In this document: piece after piece, positions 22,657 to 33,743 of the stretch | Numbering within the stretch: position 1 is the first letter of the stretch | Layout of the letters: the number at the start of each line of letters is the position of its first letter | Assembly (NCBI GenBank): GCA_026122225.1 | Contig: JANEZZ010002669.1 | Coordinates: 124,001 to 188,000 of the forward strand | Reading direction: 5' to 3' | Origin: Heloderma charlesbogerti | Lineage: Eukaryota > Chordata > Lepidosauria > Squamata > Helodermatidae | DNA: 64,000 nt | Notes under the pieces: model-generated | Seen by the model: only the letters and a program-made list of their open reading frames with translations | What the model was told of the DNA's origin: nothing | Databases searched by the model: none | Program-made: the position numbers and the translations under genes

Positions 22657-25600
22657 GTGTTGGGAGCAAAGGAGCAGCCATTACGGTTTTACAGGGCCGA
22701 GGGAGCAGGGAGACAGTCACACTCTAAAGGAAGATTGTGTAACAATAGGGTGTTGACTGTCCCTAAATTGTCCCCCAACTCAAATAACCTGGATGGCCCT
22801 GGCAACAGACTCCCTGGGTTTAAACGGCTGCTGCTGAATGCCAGGTCAGTGAATGGTAAAACAACTGCTATCCAGGACTTGATCCTGGGTGGGCACACCG
22901 ACCTGGCTTGTAATACAGAGACCTGGTTGGATGAAGCTGGGGGGGGGGGAATCTCTCTCAGCTCTGCCCTCCAGGGTTCTCTGTCCAGCAGTAGGCAAGA
23001 CCTAGGGGCAGAGAGGTGGAGTGGCAGTGGTCTATCGGAATTCAATCCCCCTGACCTGGTGCCCTATCCCACAGTCTGCTGGGTTTCAGTGTGTGTATTT
23101 GAAGGTGGGCACCTGGGACAGAATAGGGGTTCTGTTTCTGTACCGTCCACCCAGCTGCTCAACAGTCCCCTTCCTGAGCTAGTTGGGGTAGTCTCGGGGT
23201 TGGTGTTGGAGACCCCTCGGCTTGTTGGGCTGTGGGATTTCAACATCCATGCTGAGGCTGCCCTGTTGGGAGCGGCTCAGGATTTCATGTCCGCCATGAC
23301 AACCATGGGTCTGTCCCAGAAGGTATCTGGCTCCACCCATGCTGCTGGGCACACTCTGGACCTCGTTTTCTGTGCTGGATGGGGTGATAGTGATCTGAGA
23401 GTGGAGGAACTCTCAATAGTTCCGTTGTCATGGACAGACCACTACCTGGTAGGGTTTAGACTTACTGGCACTCGGAACCTCTGCAGGGGTGGAGGCCGAT
23501 TAAGTTGGTCCACCCCAGGAGGCTGATAAATCCAAATAGATTCCTAACGGCTCTTGGGGATTTTCCTGTTGCCTCCTTGGCAGGTGATTCTGTCGAAGCC
23601 CTGGCCGATCTCTGGAATGGAGAAATCACCAGGGCTATGGACACAATCGCTCTTGAGTGTCCTCTCTCACAAAGTGGAGCTGCACCAGCACCCTGGTTTT
23701 CTAGGGGGCTGGCAGCGATGAAATGAGTGAGAAGATGACTGAAGCGACATTGGCAGAAAACTTGGAGTGAATGCAATCGAACATGGGCTAGAGCCTATTT
23801 GAAGGCCTACTCTGTGGCAATAAGGGCAGCAAAAAAAAAATAAATCTGCCACTATTGCATCTGCAAAGAGCTGTCCAGTGGAGCTGTTTCAAGTGGTCGG
23901 GGGTCTTTTATACACTAGCCCGCAAGAGAATTTAAACCTCTCGACAGCCTGCTGTGAACAATTTGCTCAGCACTTTGCAGACAAAATCACTTGGATCCAC
24001 TCTGACTTGGACGCTATAGTTGATACAGACCCAGTGAATGTAACTTTGGCTCTTGCTTGTCCAGTGTTGTTGGATACTTTTCAATTTGTACAGCCTGAGG
24101 ATGTGGACAGGATCCTGGGAGAGGTGAGAGCAACCACATGTGTACTAGATCCTTGCCCTTCCTGGCTCATAAAAGCCAGATGTGGACTGGCTGAGTGGGT
24201 AAGTGGAGTGGTTAATGCCTCCCTTAGTCAAGGCACAGTTCCAGCCTGCCTGAAGGAGGTGGTGGTGAGACCTCTGTTTAAAAATCCCTCCCTAAACCCC
24301 ACCATATTGGATAATTATCAGCCAGTCTCCAATATTCCATTTCTGGATGAGATATTAGAGCATGTGGTGGCCTCCCAACTCCAGGGATTTCTGGATGAGA
24401 CAGATTATCTAGACCCGTTTCAATCTGGCTTCAGACCCGGTTATGGGACAGAAACAGCTTTGGTCACCTTGGTGGATGACCTACACCAGGAACTAGACAG
24501 GGGGAGTGTGTCCCTGTTGGTTCTGCTGGACCTCTCAGCAGCTTTCAACGCCATCGACCATGGTATCCTTCTGGGCCGCCTTGCTGGGATGGGACTTGGA
24601 GGCACTGTTTTACAGTGGTTCCATTCCTTCACGGGGAGGGGGGGGGACCCAGAAGGTGGTGCTGGGGCACTTCTGTTCGACTCCCTGGTTATTGGCACTT
24701 AGAGTTCCTCAGAGTTTCGGTTTGTCCCACATGCTATTTAACATATACATGAAACTATTGCAAGAGGGTGTCCAGAGTTCTGGGGTTCGGTGTCACCAGT
24801 ACGCTGATGACACCCAACTCTACTTTTCCTTTCCATCTAATTCCAAGGAAGCTGTTGGGGTGCTGAACCGGTGTCCATTGGCAGTAATGGACTGGATGAG
24901 GGCAAACAAATTGAAGCTTAATCCAGACAAGACAGAGGTGCTCCTGGTCAGTCGAAAGGTAGATCAGGGAGTAGGGATACAGCTCGTGCTGGATGGGGTT
25001 ACGCTCCCCCTGAAAACACAGGTTCGGAGCTTGGGTGTACTTCTGGATTCAGCCCTGGGCCTGGATGCCCAGGTTTCAGCGGTCGCCAGGAGTAGGGGTG
25101 TACGAAATCCACTTACCATTCTGGTCCGGGGCGTCCACAGGGGGGGAGGCGATCCATCCCTCCCCCCAGAATCCTCCCCAGCCAGCTCCGCTCTGCGGTG
25201 AGTCCGGCCTCATTGGAGTCCGTGGCGGATTTCTCTGCCATCCTGAGCCAGGAGTGCATTTGCACAGTTAAAGCTTGTGCGCCAGCTGTGCCCGTTCCTT
25301 GAGATGTCTGACTTGGCCACAGTGACACATGCCTTAGTTACATCCCGTTTGGATTACTGTAATGCACTCTATGTGGGGCTGCCTCTGAAGAGTGTTTGGA
25401 AACTTCAGCTAGTTCAAAGACCTGCAGCCAGACTGCTGACTGGGGCTGGTTACAGGGAGCATACAACTCCCCTGTTAAAACAGCTTCACTGGCTCCCAGT
25501 CTGTTTCCGGGCACAAGAGTGCTGGTCATGTCCTATAAAGCCCTATATGGCTCAGATCCAGGTTATCTGAAAGACCGTATTCTCCCCTATGAGCCAGCTC

Positions 25601-25809
25601 ATGCCCTGAGATCTTCAAGGGAGGCCCTTCTCGCGGTCCCGCCACCATCACAGGCTCGCCTGGTGGGAATGCGGGAGAGGGCCTTCTCGGTGGCTGCCCC
25701 AAGGCTCTGGAACTCCCTCCCAGGGAGGAGAGAGTGGCACCCTCCTTGGAATGTTTCCACAGGCAGGCCAAAACTTTTTTTGTTCTGGCAGGCCTTTGGG
25801 GATAGATAG
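22657..25809 (+). pseudogene. L2 endonuclease-reverse transcriptase, broken
   Basis: The product of an intact copy would nick target DNA with an APE-type endonuclease and reverse-transcribe its own RNA there. Endonuclease parts are readable at 22800-23526: LLLNARSVNGKT, TETWLD, WDFNIHAE (GDFN in active relatives, so the first Gly is Trp here) and SWTDHYLVGF (SDH in relatives). The reverse transcriptase follows at 23878-25092 with PVSNIPFLDEILEHV, FQSGFRPGYGTETAL, DLSAAFNAIDHGIL and QYADDTQLYFSF. The C-terminal part (25277-25800) has SRLDYCNALYVGLP and ERAFSVAAPRLWNSLP, characteristic of the L2 clade. The frame shifts at least four times, including at a poly-G tract near 24640, so it cannot make protein. 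Upstream Met positions are not meaningful. Confidence 0.85.
25093..25246. mobile_element. Short hAT-like MITE inside the L2, perfect 8-bp TSD
   Basis: A 154-bp element starting TAGGGGTGTACGAAATCCAC and ending TTCTCTGCCATCCTGA. It is flanked by GCCAGGAG on both sides (25085-25092 and 25247-25254), an exact 8-bp duplication. Removing it brings the L2 sequence back together (QVSAVAR before it; the reading continues into VRQLCPFL after it). It carries ACTTACC at 25111-25117, the reversed splice-donor motif shared with the larger fold-back elements. It appears to be an internally deleted member of their family: both ends match, and no palindromic core is present. Confidence 0.85.
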
Positions 25810-26126
25810 TCTGGACCTGTGAGGATATGATGGATTGACACTATTATTTATATTGTTATTGTCTTTTTAAATTCTGGTACTTTATACAATTTTAATATTA
25901 TTGATGATTTAATTATATTTTTAACTTCTGTATATTTCTGTTTATATGTTTTAACTGTACAAGTTTTTAATGTTGAGTCCCAGTATTGGGGGGAAAGCAG
26001 GATATAAATAAATGTAATAATAATAACAACAACAACACTGGAGGTAAGATCCAATTCACACGCACACACAGCATCCCCACACACACACACATACACCTAA
26101 ACTCTGCTCCAGAGGGTGTCATAACC

Positions 26127-26277
26127 CCTTGAAGCAGCTTTCCCCAATCTGGTGCCTTCAGGATGTTTTGGACTACAAGTTCCAGCATTCCTAACCATTG
26201 ACCATCCTGGCTTTGGCTAATGGGAGTTGAAATCCAAAACATCTGGTGGGTACCAGGTTGGGGAAGGCTGCTCCAGA
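26127..26277. mobile_element. Palindromic MITE (ACAACTCCCATCAGC family)
   Basis: Left arm CCCCAATCTGGTGCCTTCAG GATGTTTTGGACTACA; right arm GAAATCCAAAACATCTGGTG with CCAGGTTGGGG, an inverted pair. The most complete copy of this family in the window. Confidence 0.7.
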
Positions 26278-26391
26278 GCAATATTGGAGTTGTGGGGGTT
26301 ACGGGCCCTTCCAGTTCTGCTGATGGAAGCCTTCCATTGGTGGAGGGACACTAATTGGATTTCACCCTGGGATTGGAGGAATGATTCTACT

Positions 26392-26730
26392 TAGATATGT
26401 GTGAGAAATTCACTCCATCTAGGTGCTTGGTTGTTTTTACAGATTTATCCAATTCGCACCTCCCAGGCAAATGCAGACCCAAACACATTTTCAAAATGTG
26501 CAGAAATACGCTTTAGTCAATGGGTGCATGCATCCCAAAATGCATACATTTTAAAAATGTGCACATTGATGTGAACATTAAAAAAATGTGCAAGCATTTC
26601 CACATGGACTTTTAAATAAATAAATAAATAAATAAATAAATCATAAGATCATACAGAAACAGGACAGAATGAGCTTGACCTCAAAAAACAATCTTGGTGA
26701 GACCGAGACTCACAGATCCATCCATCCTTT
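26392..26730. mobile_element. TAGGGATGT-group MITE (AT-rich)
   Basis: Starts TAGATATGTGTGAGAAATTC and ends near CACAGATCCATCCATCC. CCAATTCGCACCTCCCAG and the AAATGTGC runs match the copy at 5300. An (AATA)8 microsatellite sits at about 26612-26640. The right limit and target duplication are unclear. Confidence 0.55.
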
Positions 26731-26734
26731 AGGT

Positions 26735-27464
26735 CTGCTTCGACATATTTGTGAAATGACATACTGTGTGTGTTTTTATCTTGAGAATGGAGGAGAAAAG
26801 CATCAATGAGAAGATTAACAGCTGTGTGGAAGAGGAGATTTCATCAGGTGTAGCTTTGCATGATGAACTAGACCTGCTGAAATTCCCTCTCCTACACAAC
26901 TATTAAACCTGCAGAAGTGCTCTCCTCTTCTGTATCTATCTGGCCATCCTAGGCAGTAGTGACTCATGTAGAAGGGGCAGATTTGATATAAAGCCATTGT
27001 CTAACTAGAGGGCCAACAGGATGAACAGTGCGTTGTTCTGCATGTGTGTAGTTCTATAAATGCAGCTATACACTGCCCTTCTTGAGAAGGGGGTGTGAGA
27101 AAAATAAGGGTAAGTGCTAGTTTGGTTTACGTTGCCTGCTCAGTGATTCAGCCATGTCCATCCTCAGCTACTTGATTAATTAAGCTATTATCATTATCTA
27201 TTACATTGCTGGCAGCCACTGGCAGCATCACGCCAGCATCACTTGGTTTCCAGGAGCTACACTGAGCATGATATCCCTTTTTGCCAGCCTGCTCCCATCC
27301 CACGTAGGCCCTTTGGAAGCAAAAGGAAAGCAGCAGCACGTGTGCTCAGTGTGGCAGGCCTCCCCGGGGACTCACACAGCGGGATACCACAGCAAGGAAG
27401 GAGACATCTTCCCGAGAGATCAATATACAGCTGGGGTGGGGAGTCTGTGGGAATCCCTCCAGAC
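26735..27464. other. No recognised feature
   Basis: Unassigned sequence, no supported gene or repeat. Confidence 0.35.
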
Positions 27465-27957
27465 CAGGCTTTCGTAAAATCTGTTCTGTCTGCATTTGAC
27501 AGATTGTCAGGTACCTGTCATTCCGTCATCCACTCATTGGAGGAATCGGGGTTTTTCCCATTTCCTGAATGTTTGCAAATGCACATTTGCACAAATGCAC
27601 ATTTGTGAAAATGCACAAATCCCTCCCATGTGCAAATGCCCCCCAAATGTGGAAATCCCCCCCAAATACACAAATCCCTCCCAAAATGCAAAAATTGCCC
27701 CAAAGTGTGCATTTTCATGGTGTAGCATAAGGGGAAAATGTGCATTTTTGGCCAGTGTTTTTTGTAATTTTATGTATTTTTCTACAACTAAATTTGCATA
27801 AAATTCTAGAAAGTTTTAAAAAATTTAAACTTAGTTCCACAGGACTGCGGAATCCATGCAACTTGGGAGAAGCCGGTCTCCTGCGGAATCCACACAGGTC
27901 AAATTCATAGAAATCCAAACTCATCTGAATCTGTTGAAGATTTCTCTGACTTCCCTA
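27465..27957. mobile_element. TAGGGATGT-group MITE with probable 8-bp TSD
   Basis: Flanks CTCCAGAC (27457-27464) and CTTCAGAA (27958-27965) match at 6 of 8. The ends match the element at 16997. The centre (27570-27690) is a decayed tandem array of TTTGCACAAATGCACA and CAAATCCCTCCCA units. About 493 bp, non-coding. Confidence 0.6.
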
Positions 27958-27965
27958 CTTCAGAA

Positions 27966-28058
27966 ATGGTTGAAATCCAACACCCATTAACCAACATGGG
28001 TGAGGGTCAGAGACGATGGGAGTTGTGGCCCCATAACACGAATTCCCCACCCCTGGTA
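27966..28058. mobile_element. MITE fragment (ACAACTCCCATCAGC family)
   Basis: GTTGAAATCCAACACCCATT, GATGGGAGTTGTGGCCC and ATTCCCCACCCCTGGTA match this hAT-like family. The TTCCCCACCCCTG end is the reverse complement of a CAGGGGTGGGGAA hAT terminus. Confidence 0.5.
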
Positions 28059-28158
28059 CACAGTATTCCCTGTCCTGCCCACCCATGCTGTTTCAGTCAA
28101 GCCTAATAGCTTCCCTGATTATCTTTAATTGAGCAAGTAGGAACATGCGACCCGTACG

Positions 28159-28193
28159 TGTGTGTGTGCGCGCGCGCACACATGTGCACGTGT
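28159..28193. repeat. Alternating purine-pyrimidine palindrome
   Basis: GTGTGTGTGTGCGCGCGCGC followed by ACACATGTGCACGTG: about 34 bp of strict purine-pyrimidine alternation that is also self-complementary. Confidence 0.85.
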
Positions 28194-28199
28194 AATAAT

Positions 28200-28784
28200 A
28201 TAGCTAACAAATTGTCCATCATTATAATAGAGGAAGCTTATGTTGCAGACACCCTTGGAAGAAGGGCACCAACTGTACAGAGATACATATTACATCTCTC
28301 AGTTGAAGTTGAACTGGGGGAGGGAGGGGAGGGGATTGGCAGTTTTCTTCCCACTGCAGTGATGTTTGTTCCCCTTGTGCTTTTACTTTTTCCCATAGAA
28401 ACGAATGGCATTGGCAATCATTCACTTATATGGGGGGGGAAGTAAAAGCGGTGTTGCAAAGTAAGTTTGGCCCAACCGTACTTGAGACAGAAACAACAAG
28501 CTAAAATCTGCTGATATTTGGGGCATTTTGACCCTGCTCCTTTTGCCTTTGGCCGCATGCACCACTAGAATGTGGCCCCTGAGAGCTTCTCTGACATTAA
28601 ATTTGACCCTTGGGTGGAAAGAGTTTGGATCCCTTTTCCCTGAAGCGTTATGAAGGCTCACGGTCACCCTGCTCCCCTCTTCTCCTCTGGTTTGGCCATA
28701 AGGAGGAGATATGAAGGTTTTGTTTCCATTCTAGGTTAACCACAGCTTAGCATTACATCTGAATCCTAAACTGGAGCTAAGTTT
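28200..28784. other. No recognised feature
   Basis: Unassigned sequence up to the possible Harbinger end at 28785. Confidence 0.35.
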
Positions 28785-29029
28785 AGGCTGGATCTACACT
28801 TACCGCCTCATCTCTCTTCCAATTCGGTCTCACCGCCCGCCTTTCACACTACGCAATACCCGCCTCATATTGGACCCGGAGTTTCCAGGGTCCACGCCCC
28901 TGCTTTCAACACCCTGTTATCCAGGGATTTCGCCCTGATATGCTCTGATTTTCTGCCTTCGTTACCGTATATGGTCGTTGTCCCCTCCCATGCACGGCCA
29001 TATATGGCGGTGTTTGTATTTCCCTGCTG

Positions 29030-29249
29030 GCCAATCAGAGCACACCACTCCCCCAGGTTGTGTTCCTTCCATCGATCGCATCTCTCCTCGAGCAGTCGGC
29101 ATCCGTGAACAAACAGGTAGCCCCCTCAGCGCCCCCACCCTTGCCTTTTTTTAAAAAACCAGGATAACTTCTTCAAAGATTCAAAGAATCATAGTTTGGG
29201 GCTTGTGAATATCACTGCAGCCTGCCCATCTGCCTGGATCTTACGGTGA
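29030..29249 (+). repeat. Direct repeat, copy 1 (Harbinger 5' region)
   Basis: From CCACTCCCCCAGG, through a C-rich segment, a T-tract, TTCAAAGATTCAAAGAATCA and TTTGGGGCTTG, to CCTGGATCTTACGGTGA. The same order of blocks recurs at 29847-30042. The solo LTR lies between the two copies. Confidence 0.6.
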
Positions 29250-29805
29250 TGTCAGGGTGGAAACTGAGCCCATAGAGCCCCAGAGCAGTTCTGATTCTGA
29301 GGAGGAACAGCAATCCGTGGGAGAGGAGCTCGCTCATCTCTCACAGGCACAGCAGCTGGCAGAGATTCCTCCTGCCAGCATTCCTGGGAGAGATAGTGAC
29401 CCTGGCAGTGAGAGAGCGCTGGAGGGGGGCTTGCTGGATGCTCAGCGCAGGCGCAGGGAGCGGTGACAGATGGAGGGCGCCAAAAGGAGGCACTCCGCTC
29501 ATTTGGCGCGCAAACAACGGTCGCGTCCCGAGGATCCAAGGGAAAGAGGGAGGATCTCTCCCTAGCCCATAAGTTCAGGGTCTTCCCATGATTCTCCTTC
29601 AAACGGGGACCAACTGCCTTACCTGGAGCTTAGGCTACTCTGCTATCCTTCCCCAGTGCTGATCCTTTCTTTGTTGCTAGTGATTAGTATCTGAAAGAGT
29701 CATAAAATAATAAAGGAATAAAGTCTCGGAAAGAATTCCTCATTGTCTGTGTCCTGAGTTGGCTATTGGTGGGGACTGCAAGAGGCAGCTAGGGTGCTTC
29801 TGACA
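29250..29805 (+). mobile_element. Solo LTR
   Basis: A 556-bp unit with ends TGTCAG...CTGACA, a perfect 6-bp inverted pair. Flanking 5-mers are GGTGA (29245-29249) and GGTAA (29806-29810), 4 of 5. A polyadenylation-type signal (GGAATAAAGTCTCGG near 29731) followed by a short GT-rich end fits the R-U5 order on the plus strand. No second LTR, primer-binding site or polyprotein is seen next to it. The clade (Gypsy or retroviral) cannot be told from the LTR alone. The left half is open for 69 codons with an acidic stretch (SSSDSEEEQQSVGEEL). Confidence 0.7.
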
Positions 29806-29846
29806 GGTAAGCGCTTAAAGAACACTCCCCATCTTTCATGTCCGCC

Positions 29847-30042
29847 ACTCCCCCAGGTATTCTCCCAGTATCACTCTGTCCATTCCTGAGCGGCCAGCGG
29901 CCGTGAGCCAACACGTGCCCCCCCCCGCGCCCCTGCCCTAGGCTTTTTTTTTTAAAAGGGGACCATCTTCGAATCTTCGAAGAATCAAAGTTTAGAGCTT
30001 GGTGGTTTCAGTGCAGCCTCCCCGTCTCGCTGGATCATGCGG
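29847..30042 (+). repeat. Direct repeat, copy 2 (Harbinger 5' region)
   Basis: CCACTCCCCCAGG, C-tract, T-tract, then ATCTTCGAATCTTCGAAGAA, AAAGTTTAGAGCTTGG and CGCTGGATCATGCGGTG, parallel to 29030-29249. Copy 2 keeps TTCGAA where copy 1 has TTCAAA, consistent with CpG loss in copy 1. Confidence 0.6.
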
Positions 30043-31514
30043 TGGGTGTGTAAAAACTGCCCCCACCTTTCCTCCACGCATTGCATTCTGCCCTGTGTAT
30101 TTCCCCCCACACTCTGCTCTTCCACCTGTGGTGCCATTGGTCAGTAGTCACCGTGCCCCCCCTCGTCTGGACACCACTCTCCTCCTCGCCACCCCCCCCC
30201 GCGCCGGACGTGTATCCTGGCGCCTCGAGCTGCTCCCTCCTCAGCAGCGCAGGAAATTTTTCTTTCGGAGACTTCTGCACTGCTTTCATCACCACAAATT
30301 CTGTTCCTTCCCCAGGAACGCCCCCATGTACTGCACGGGGTGGCCACATCCCCCCACCAATGCCTTCCCCAGAGTTTTCATGGTGTTATTCCCCTCCACA
30401 CTAGGGGTGTCTTTCCCCCCCCTCCCCAAGACATTCGAGGCACACCCGTGGTTGTGAAAACAACACATCCTGAGACTGCTGGACTGGCATTATGGGGATT
30501 GTGCGCTGGGTGGCCGATCGGCCTTCCCAGGACACGTGACGTGTATGGGCACATGGTCCCATGGGATGGCATTTGCCCTGGAGCGTGAGTCAGGGTGGTT
30601 TCCCCCGCTTCTCTTCCCCCAGAAAAGGCTGCAAAGCCCACCCACTCTTCTTTCCTTTTTCCCCTGTTTCAGCGACATGCTCTGTCTCACGTTTGCAGGC
30701 AAACATGAGAGCATCCACCTGGTTACATGGTGGGGCACCCCCTGCATGGAAGGTGCTCCAAATCAGGGCCATGACATGCGGCTACCCTGTGATGCCCACC
30801 ATGGACTGTGACTGCTAGGTGGGCCAGCCCCCGCCCTGCAATTTATTTCCGTGTTTTCCTTTGTTAGGCTGTTACTGTGAGGGCCCCAGGTGACCCTTGA
30901 TGGCAGGGAGATCCCACTGCCGCCGCTGGAAATCCCAACCAGTACAGTTCTTGGAAAGATCTACTGCATCGGACCACCCTTCCTTCCCCCATCCATGTCA
31001 ACAGAGGATGGCTTCCACTAGCAAGGGAAGAGGGGTGTCGTGGAGGCACGTGGAGATAGTGGACTTGCTGGACATTTGTGGGGAGCAGAAGATCCAGGGG
31101 CAGCTTCGTACCAGCCACAGGAACCTGGACTTCTTTGAGGAGATCTCCAGGCAGATGACTGAGCGGGGCCACACCCGTAGTGCCATTAAGTGCAGGGGGA
31201 AGACAAAGTCAATGTGCCAGGAGTACAGGAGGGTGGTTAACCATAACTCCAGTTCAGGGAACAACGTGGCCACCTGTCCATATTACATGGAGCTCCACAG
31301 CATTCTCCGGGGGGATGCCATGTCACCATTTGCCCCAAGCGTGTGGTTGGGAGTCTGCAGATTGCTCGTGGTGCAGTGCACACGAAGACCCCAGAGACAG
31401 ACCCCCTGGAAGGGGAAATGTTGGAGATGCCAGAGGGATCACAGGAAGAGGAGGATCTTGGAGGCGCGTGACATGGGTAGGTGCTGTGACCCAGGTTGGT
31501 GTCTGGGGGTGATG

Positions 31515-32015
31515 TAGGGATGGCGGAGAATTTCTCCACGAATCTCGGGGAGGCTGAATGCCAACGCATTCGGCCCCCCGAAATTGTTGGTGAAATTCTC
31601 TGCCCCCCGCCCCCCCCGGGATGGGACTTACCTCCCTCGAATGTCCCTCTTGGCGGCGGGTCCCGGCGGCAGTTCGGCGGCATGTCGGCGGGGGCGGTGG
31701 CCGGTCTTCCAACCGGCTGCCACTGCCGCCATTACAAACTGAATGTAAAAAAACACACACACACACGTGATAGGCTACGTAACGATTAACGTAGCCTATC
31801 ACGGCTAGATTTCCAAAGTCAGCCGTGATAGGCTATGTTAATCGTTACGTAGCCTATCACGGGTGACTTTGGAAAAAAAAAAAAGCGCATATGCAAATGG
31901 CAGTGCCCATGGGCGCCGCCACTTGCGTTCCTTATTTCGGCCCGGGTAGTCTACATAAAGATTTACGTAGACTATGGCGAAAATAAGGGCAACGCTAGGG
32001 TGTGCACACAACCTA
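31515..32015. mobile_element. Fold-back hAT-like element, half copy
   Basis: Starts TAGGGATGGCGGAGAATTTC. The subterminal palindrome follows (GCTGAATGCCAACGCATTCG GC), then ACTTACC at 31626-31632 (reversed splice donor). Next come two GATAGGCTACGT...ACGTAGCCTATC palindromes (31768-31803 and 31822-31860), a GC-rich CAAATGGC palindrome and a GTCTACATAAA...TTTACGTAGAC palindrome. This is the order of the left half of the copy at 35459, but it stops near where that copy has its centre of symmetry. Flanks GGGTGATG (31507-31514) and GGGTGGTG (32016-32023) match at 7 of 8. The right end (ACAACCTA) is only a weak match to CATCCCTA. Confidence 0.6.
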
Positions 32016-32029
32016 GGGTGGTGTGCGTG

Positions 32030-33390
32030 GAGCATTGGCTGTCCTCCGGGGGCATGGCCACATACTCCGCCCCGCATGGTCCTGGTGTAGCCCCACCACC
32101 TACAACCACAGGCTGCCCCATCGGCCAACCAGGCCTGGGCCCACCTGTATACTTAATAATACTCCCTGGTTGCGGGTTGGGGCGATGTTGGGGGGCATGT
32201 GTGGAGCGGTCTGGGCACGAGAAGGATGGGGGTATCGGGTTCCTTAAAGAAAGACATGCCCAGGGACACAGCGGGCAACTGGAGACACACTTTTCACAGG
32301 TCTTCTCAGCCAGGAGCAGGAAGGAGAAGGACCATGAAGAGTTTGCCAGGGAACCCAGGTGGAGCAGTGAGTTAGGGGGTGCACCAAAACCTTTCCATGC
32401 ACCGGCCGGTCAGTGTGGGGGGATGGGAGGTGTCCCCGCTCCACTGGCCCGACTCCTTGAGTGGTTTCCACAGAGTGATCAGGGGGCCCACCCACCGCGG
32501 CAAACGGTGCTACATCAGAGCACCTCGCCTAGCCAGCTCAGGTGCCTGGATGGGCAGCTCCCAAACTTACTTTAATGACCACCTCGGGTTGCTCTGCTGT
32601 CCCCATCTGGGTGCCTAAAAGCCCCACCTCGAAGCCACACCACCCAGGGGGGAGGAATTCCTGGGTGGATCCTGATTGAGGGGCGGCCAGCGTGTGTTTC
32701 AAGAAGGTGAGTTTTCCTTTTGCTTGGCTGAGATCCGCCTCACTTTTCCAGGTGTGGGGCAGAGCGCATGTGCTCAAAGGGGAAGCGGGAGTGCTACAGA
32801 CAAGCTTGAGGACACAGGTAGGCAAGGGGAGTAGCGTGCTCCCACATGTTTGGTCCCCATGAGGGAGATCTGAGATCATGCGTGCAACATGTGCGCCACC
32901 TGGACACCCTCAGACTGGCCCTCCAGGGCAACTCCCCCACCAGCCAACAAGCCCGTTCTCCCATAGGGCTGAGCCCTGGCCAAGGTCTACCGCTGGTGAT
33001 CACAAATCAGTGTCGGCCAGCCCTCCACATCCAGACCTCCCGACATGCCCTCAGGGACAACACCAGGGCCGATTGGGGTGTCCCTTCCCCGCCATGCAGG
33101 GAGGGAAGTTCGTGGTTACCGTGGTATTGTTAAGGGTCTATACCTGCCTGGAGCCCTAAGCGTGGGTATTATCCCACCCTGGTCTCCGCCCAGAAATTAC
33201 ATTTCTGAAAAAATCCACACACCCCACATTCCCGGGATTTACCTGGGGCAGTGATGGCCGTTAGTGGGAGACAACCATGGTTCCCGGCGATGGGCATTTC
33301 ACACGCGGGCCCCGTGCACGGCTATTGCTCTATGCCGGCCACCAGAGGCTGTACTGCACTGTATGCTTAAACCCTGTCAACTCTCTCTAA
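32030..33390. other. Presumed Harbinger intron or internal sequence
   Basis: GC-rich, no motif recognised. Several overlapping open frames exist on both strands, as expected by chance in GC-rich DNA. It lies between the two Myb exons. Confidence 0.35.
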
Positions 33391-33743
33391 CAGAGCATCT
33401 AGTGACAAACAAGCAGGCCACATTATTCCGCGCTACACACCTGTCACAAATAAGAAATAGAAGGAGCCGTAGAGTGGCAAACGACATCACGGAACGCATC
33501 ATGTGTCATGCCACGGAGGAGAATGACCGCGTACTTGCGGTCATGGAAGGGGACACGGTGGTGTTTAGGGAGTATGTAAGAAGATCCGGTCAGGACAAGG
33601 AGGCTGCAGGCAGGGAGAGGAGGGCACTCATCACCTCCGTAGATACCCATATGGACATTCTCCGGTCAATGCTGGTGAAGATGCCCAATCAGCGCTCAGG
33701 GCAGGAAGCTTCTCCCCCAGGTGGGGGAGGTTGCGCAGGGTAG

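Larger units (their letters stand above)
22650..26010 (+). mobile_element. L2-clade LINE, degenerate
   Basis: A plus-strand LINE about 3.3 kb long. The order is endonuclease, reverse transcriptase, C-terminal region, then a 3' UTR ending GGGGGGAAAGCAGGATATAA with ATAAATGTAATAATAATAAC AAC repeats as tail. Its ORF is described in the next entry. The 5' limit is uncertain; sequence from about 22300 may be 5' UTR. A MITE is inserted at 25093-25246. The tail style matches L2 rather than CR1, whose tail is ATTCTATGAT-like. Confidence 0.85.
31008..33743 (+). pseudogene. Harbinger Myb/SANT-like protein, two exons, frameshifted
   Basis: In PIF/Harbinger elements a Myb-like protein binds the transposase and element DNA and brings them to the nucleus. 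Exon 1 starts at ATG 31008 (MASTSKGRGVSW). It shows a Myb/SANT-like domain: W12, then EIVDLLDICGEQ, RTSHRNLDFFEEISRQM, KCRGKTKSMCQEYRRVV and TCPYYMELHSILRGD, with spacing typical of the reptile family. Between about 31335 and 31380 the frame shifts, and an acidic stretch (EMLEMPEGSQEEEDLGG) continues in another frame to a stop near 31469. Exon 2 begins after an acceptor (CTCTCTCTAACAG, ending 33393) and encodes RNRRSRRVANDITERI, MEGDTVVFREYVRRSGQD and RERRALITSVDTHMDILRSM to the stop at 33743. An unrelated fold-back element (31515-32015) now lies in the intron. Exon pairing is inferred. Confidence 0.65.
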
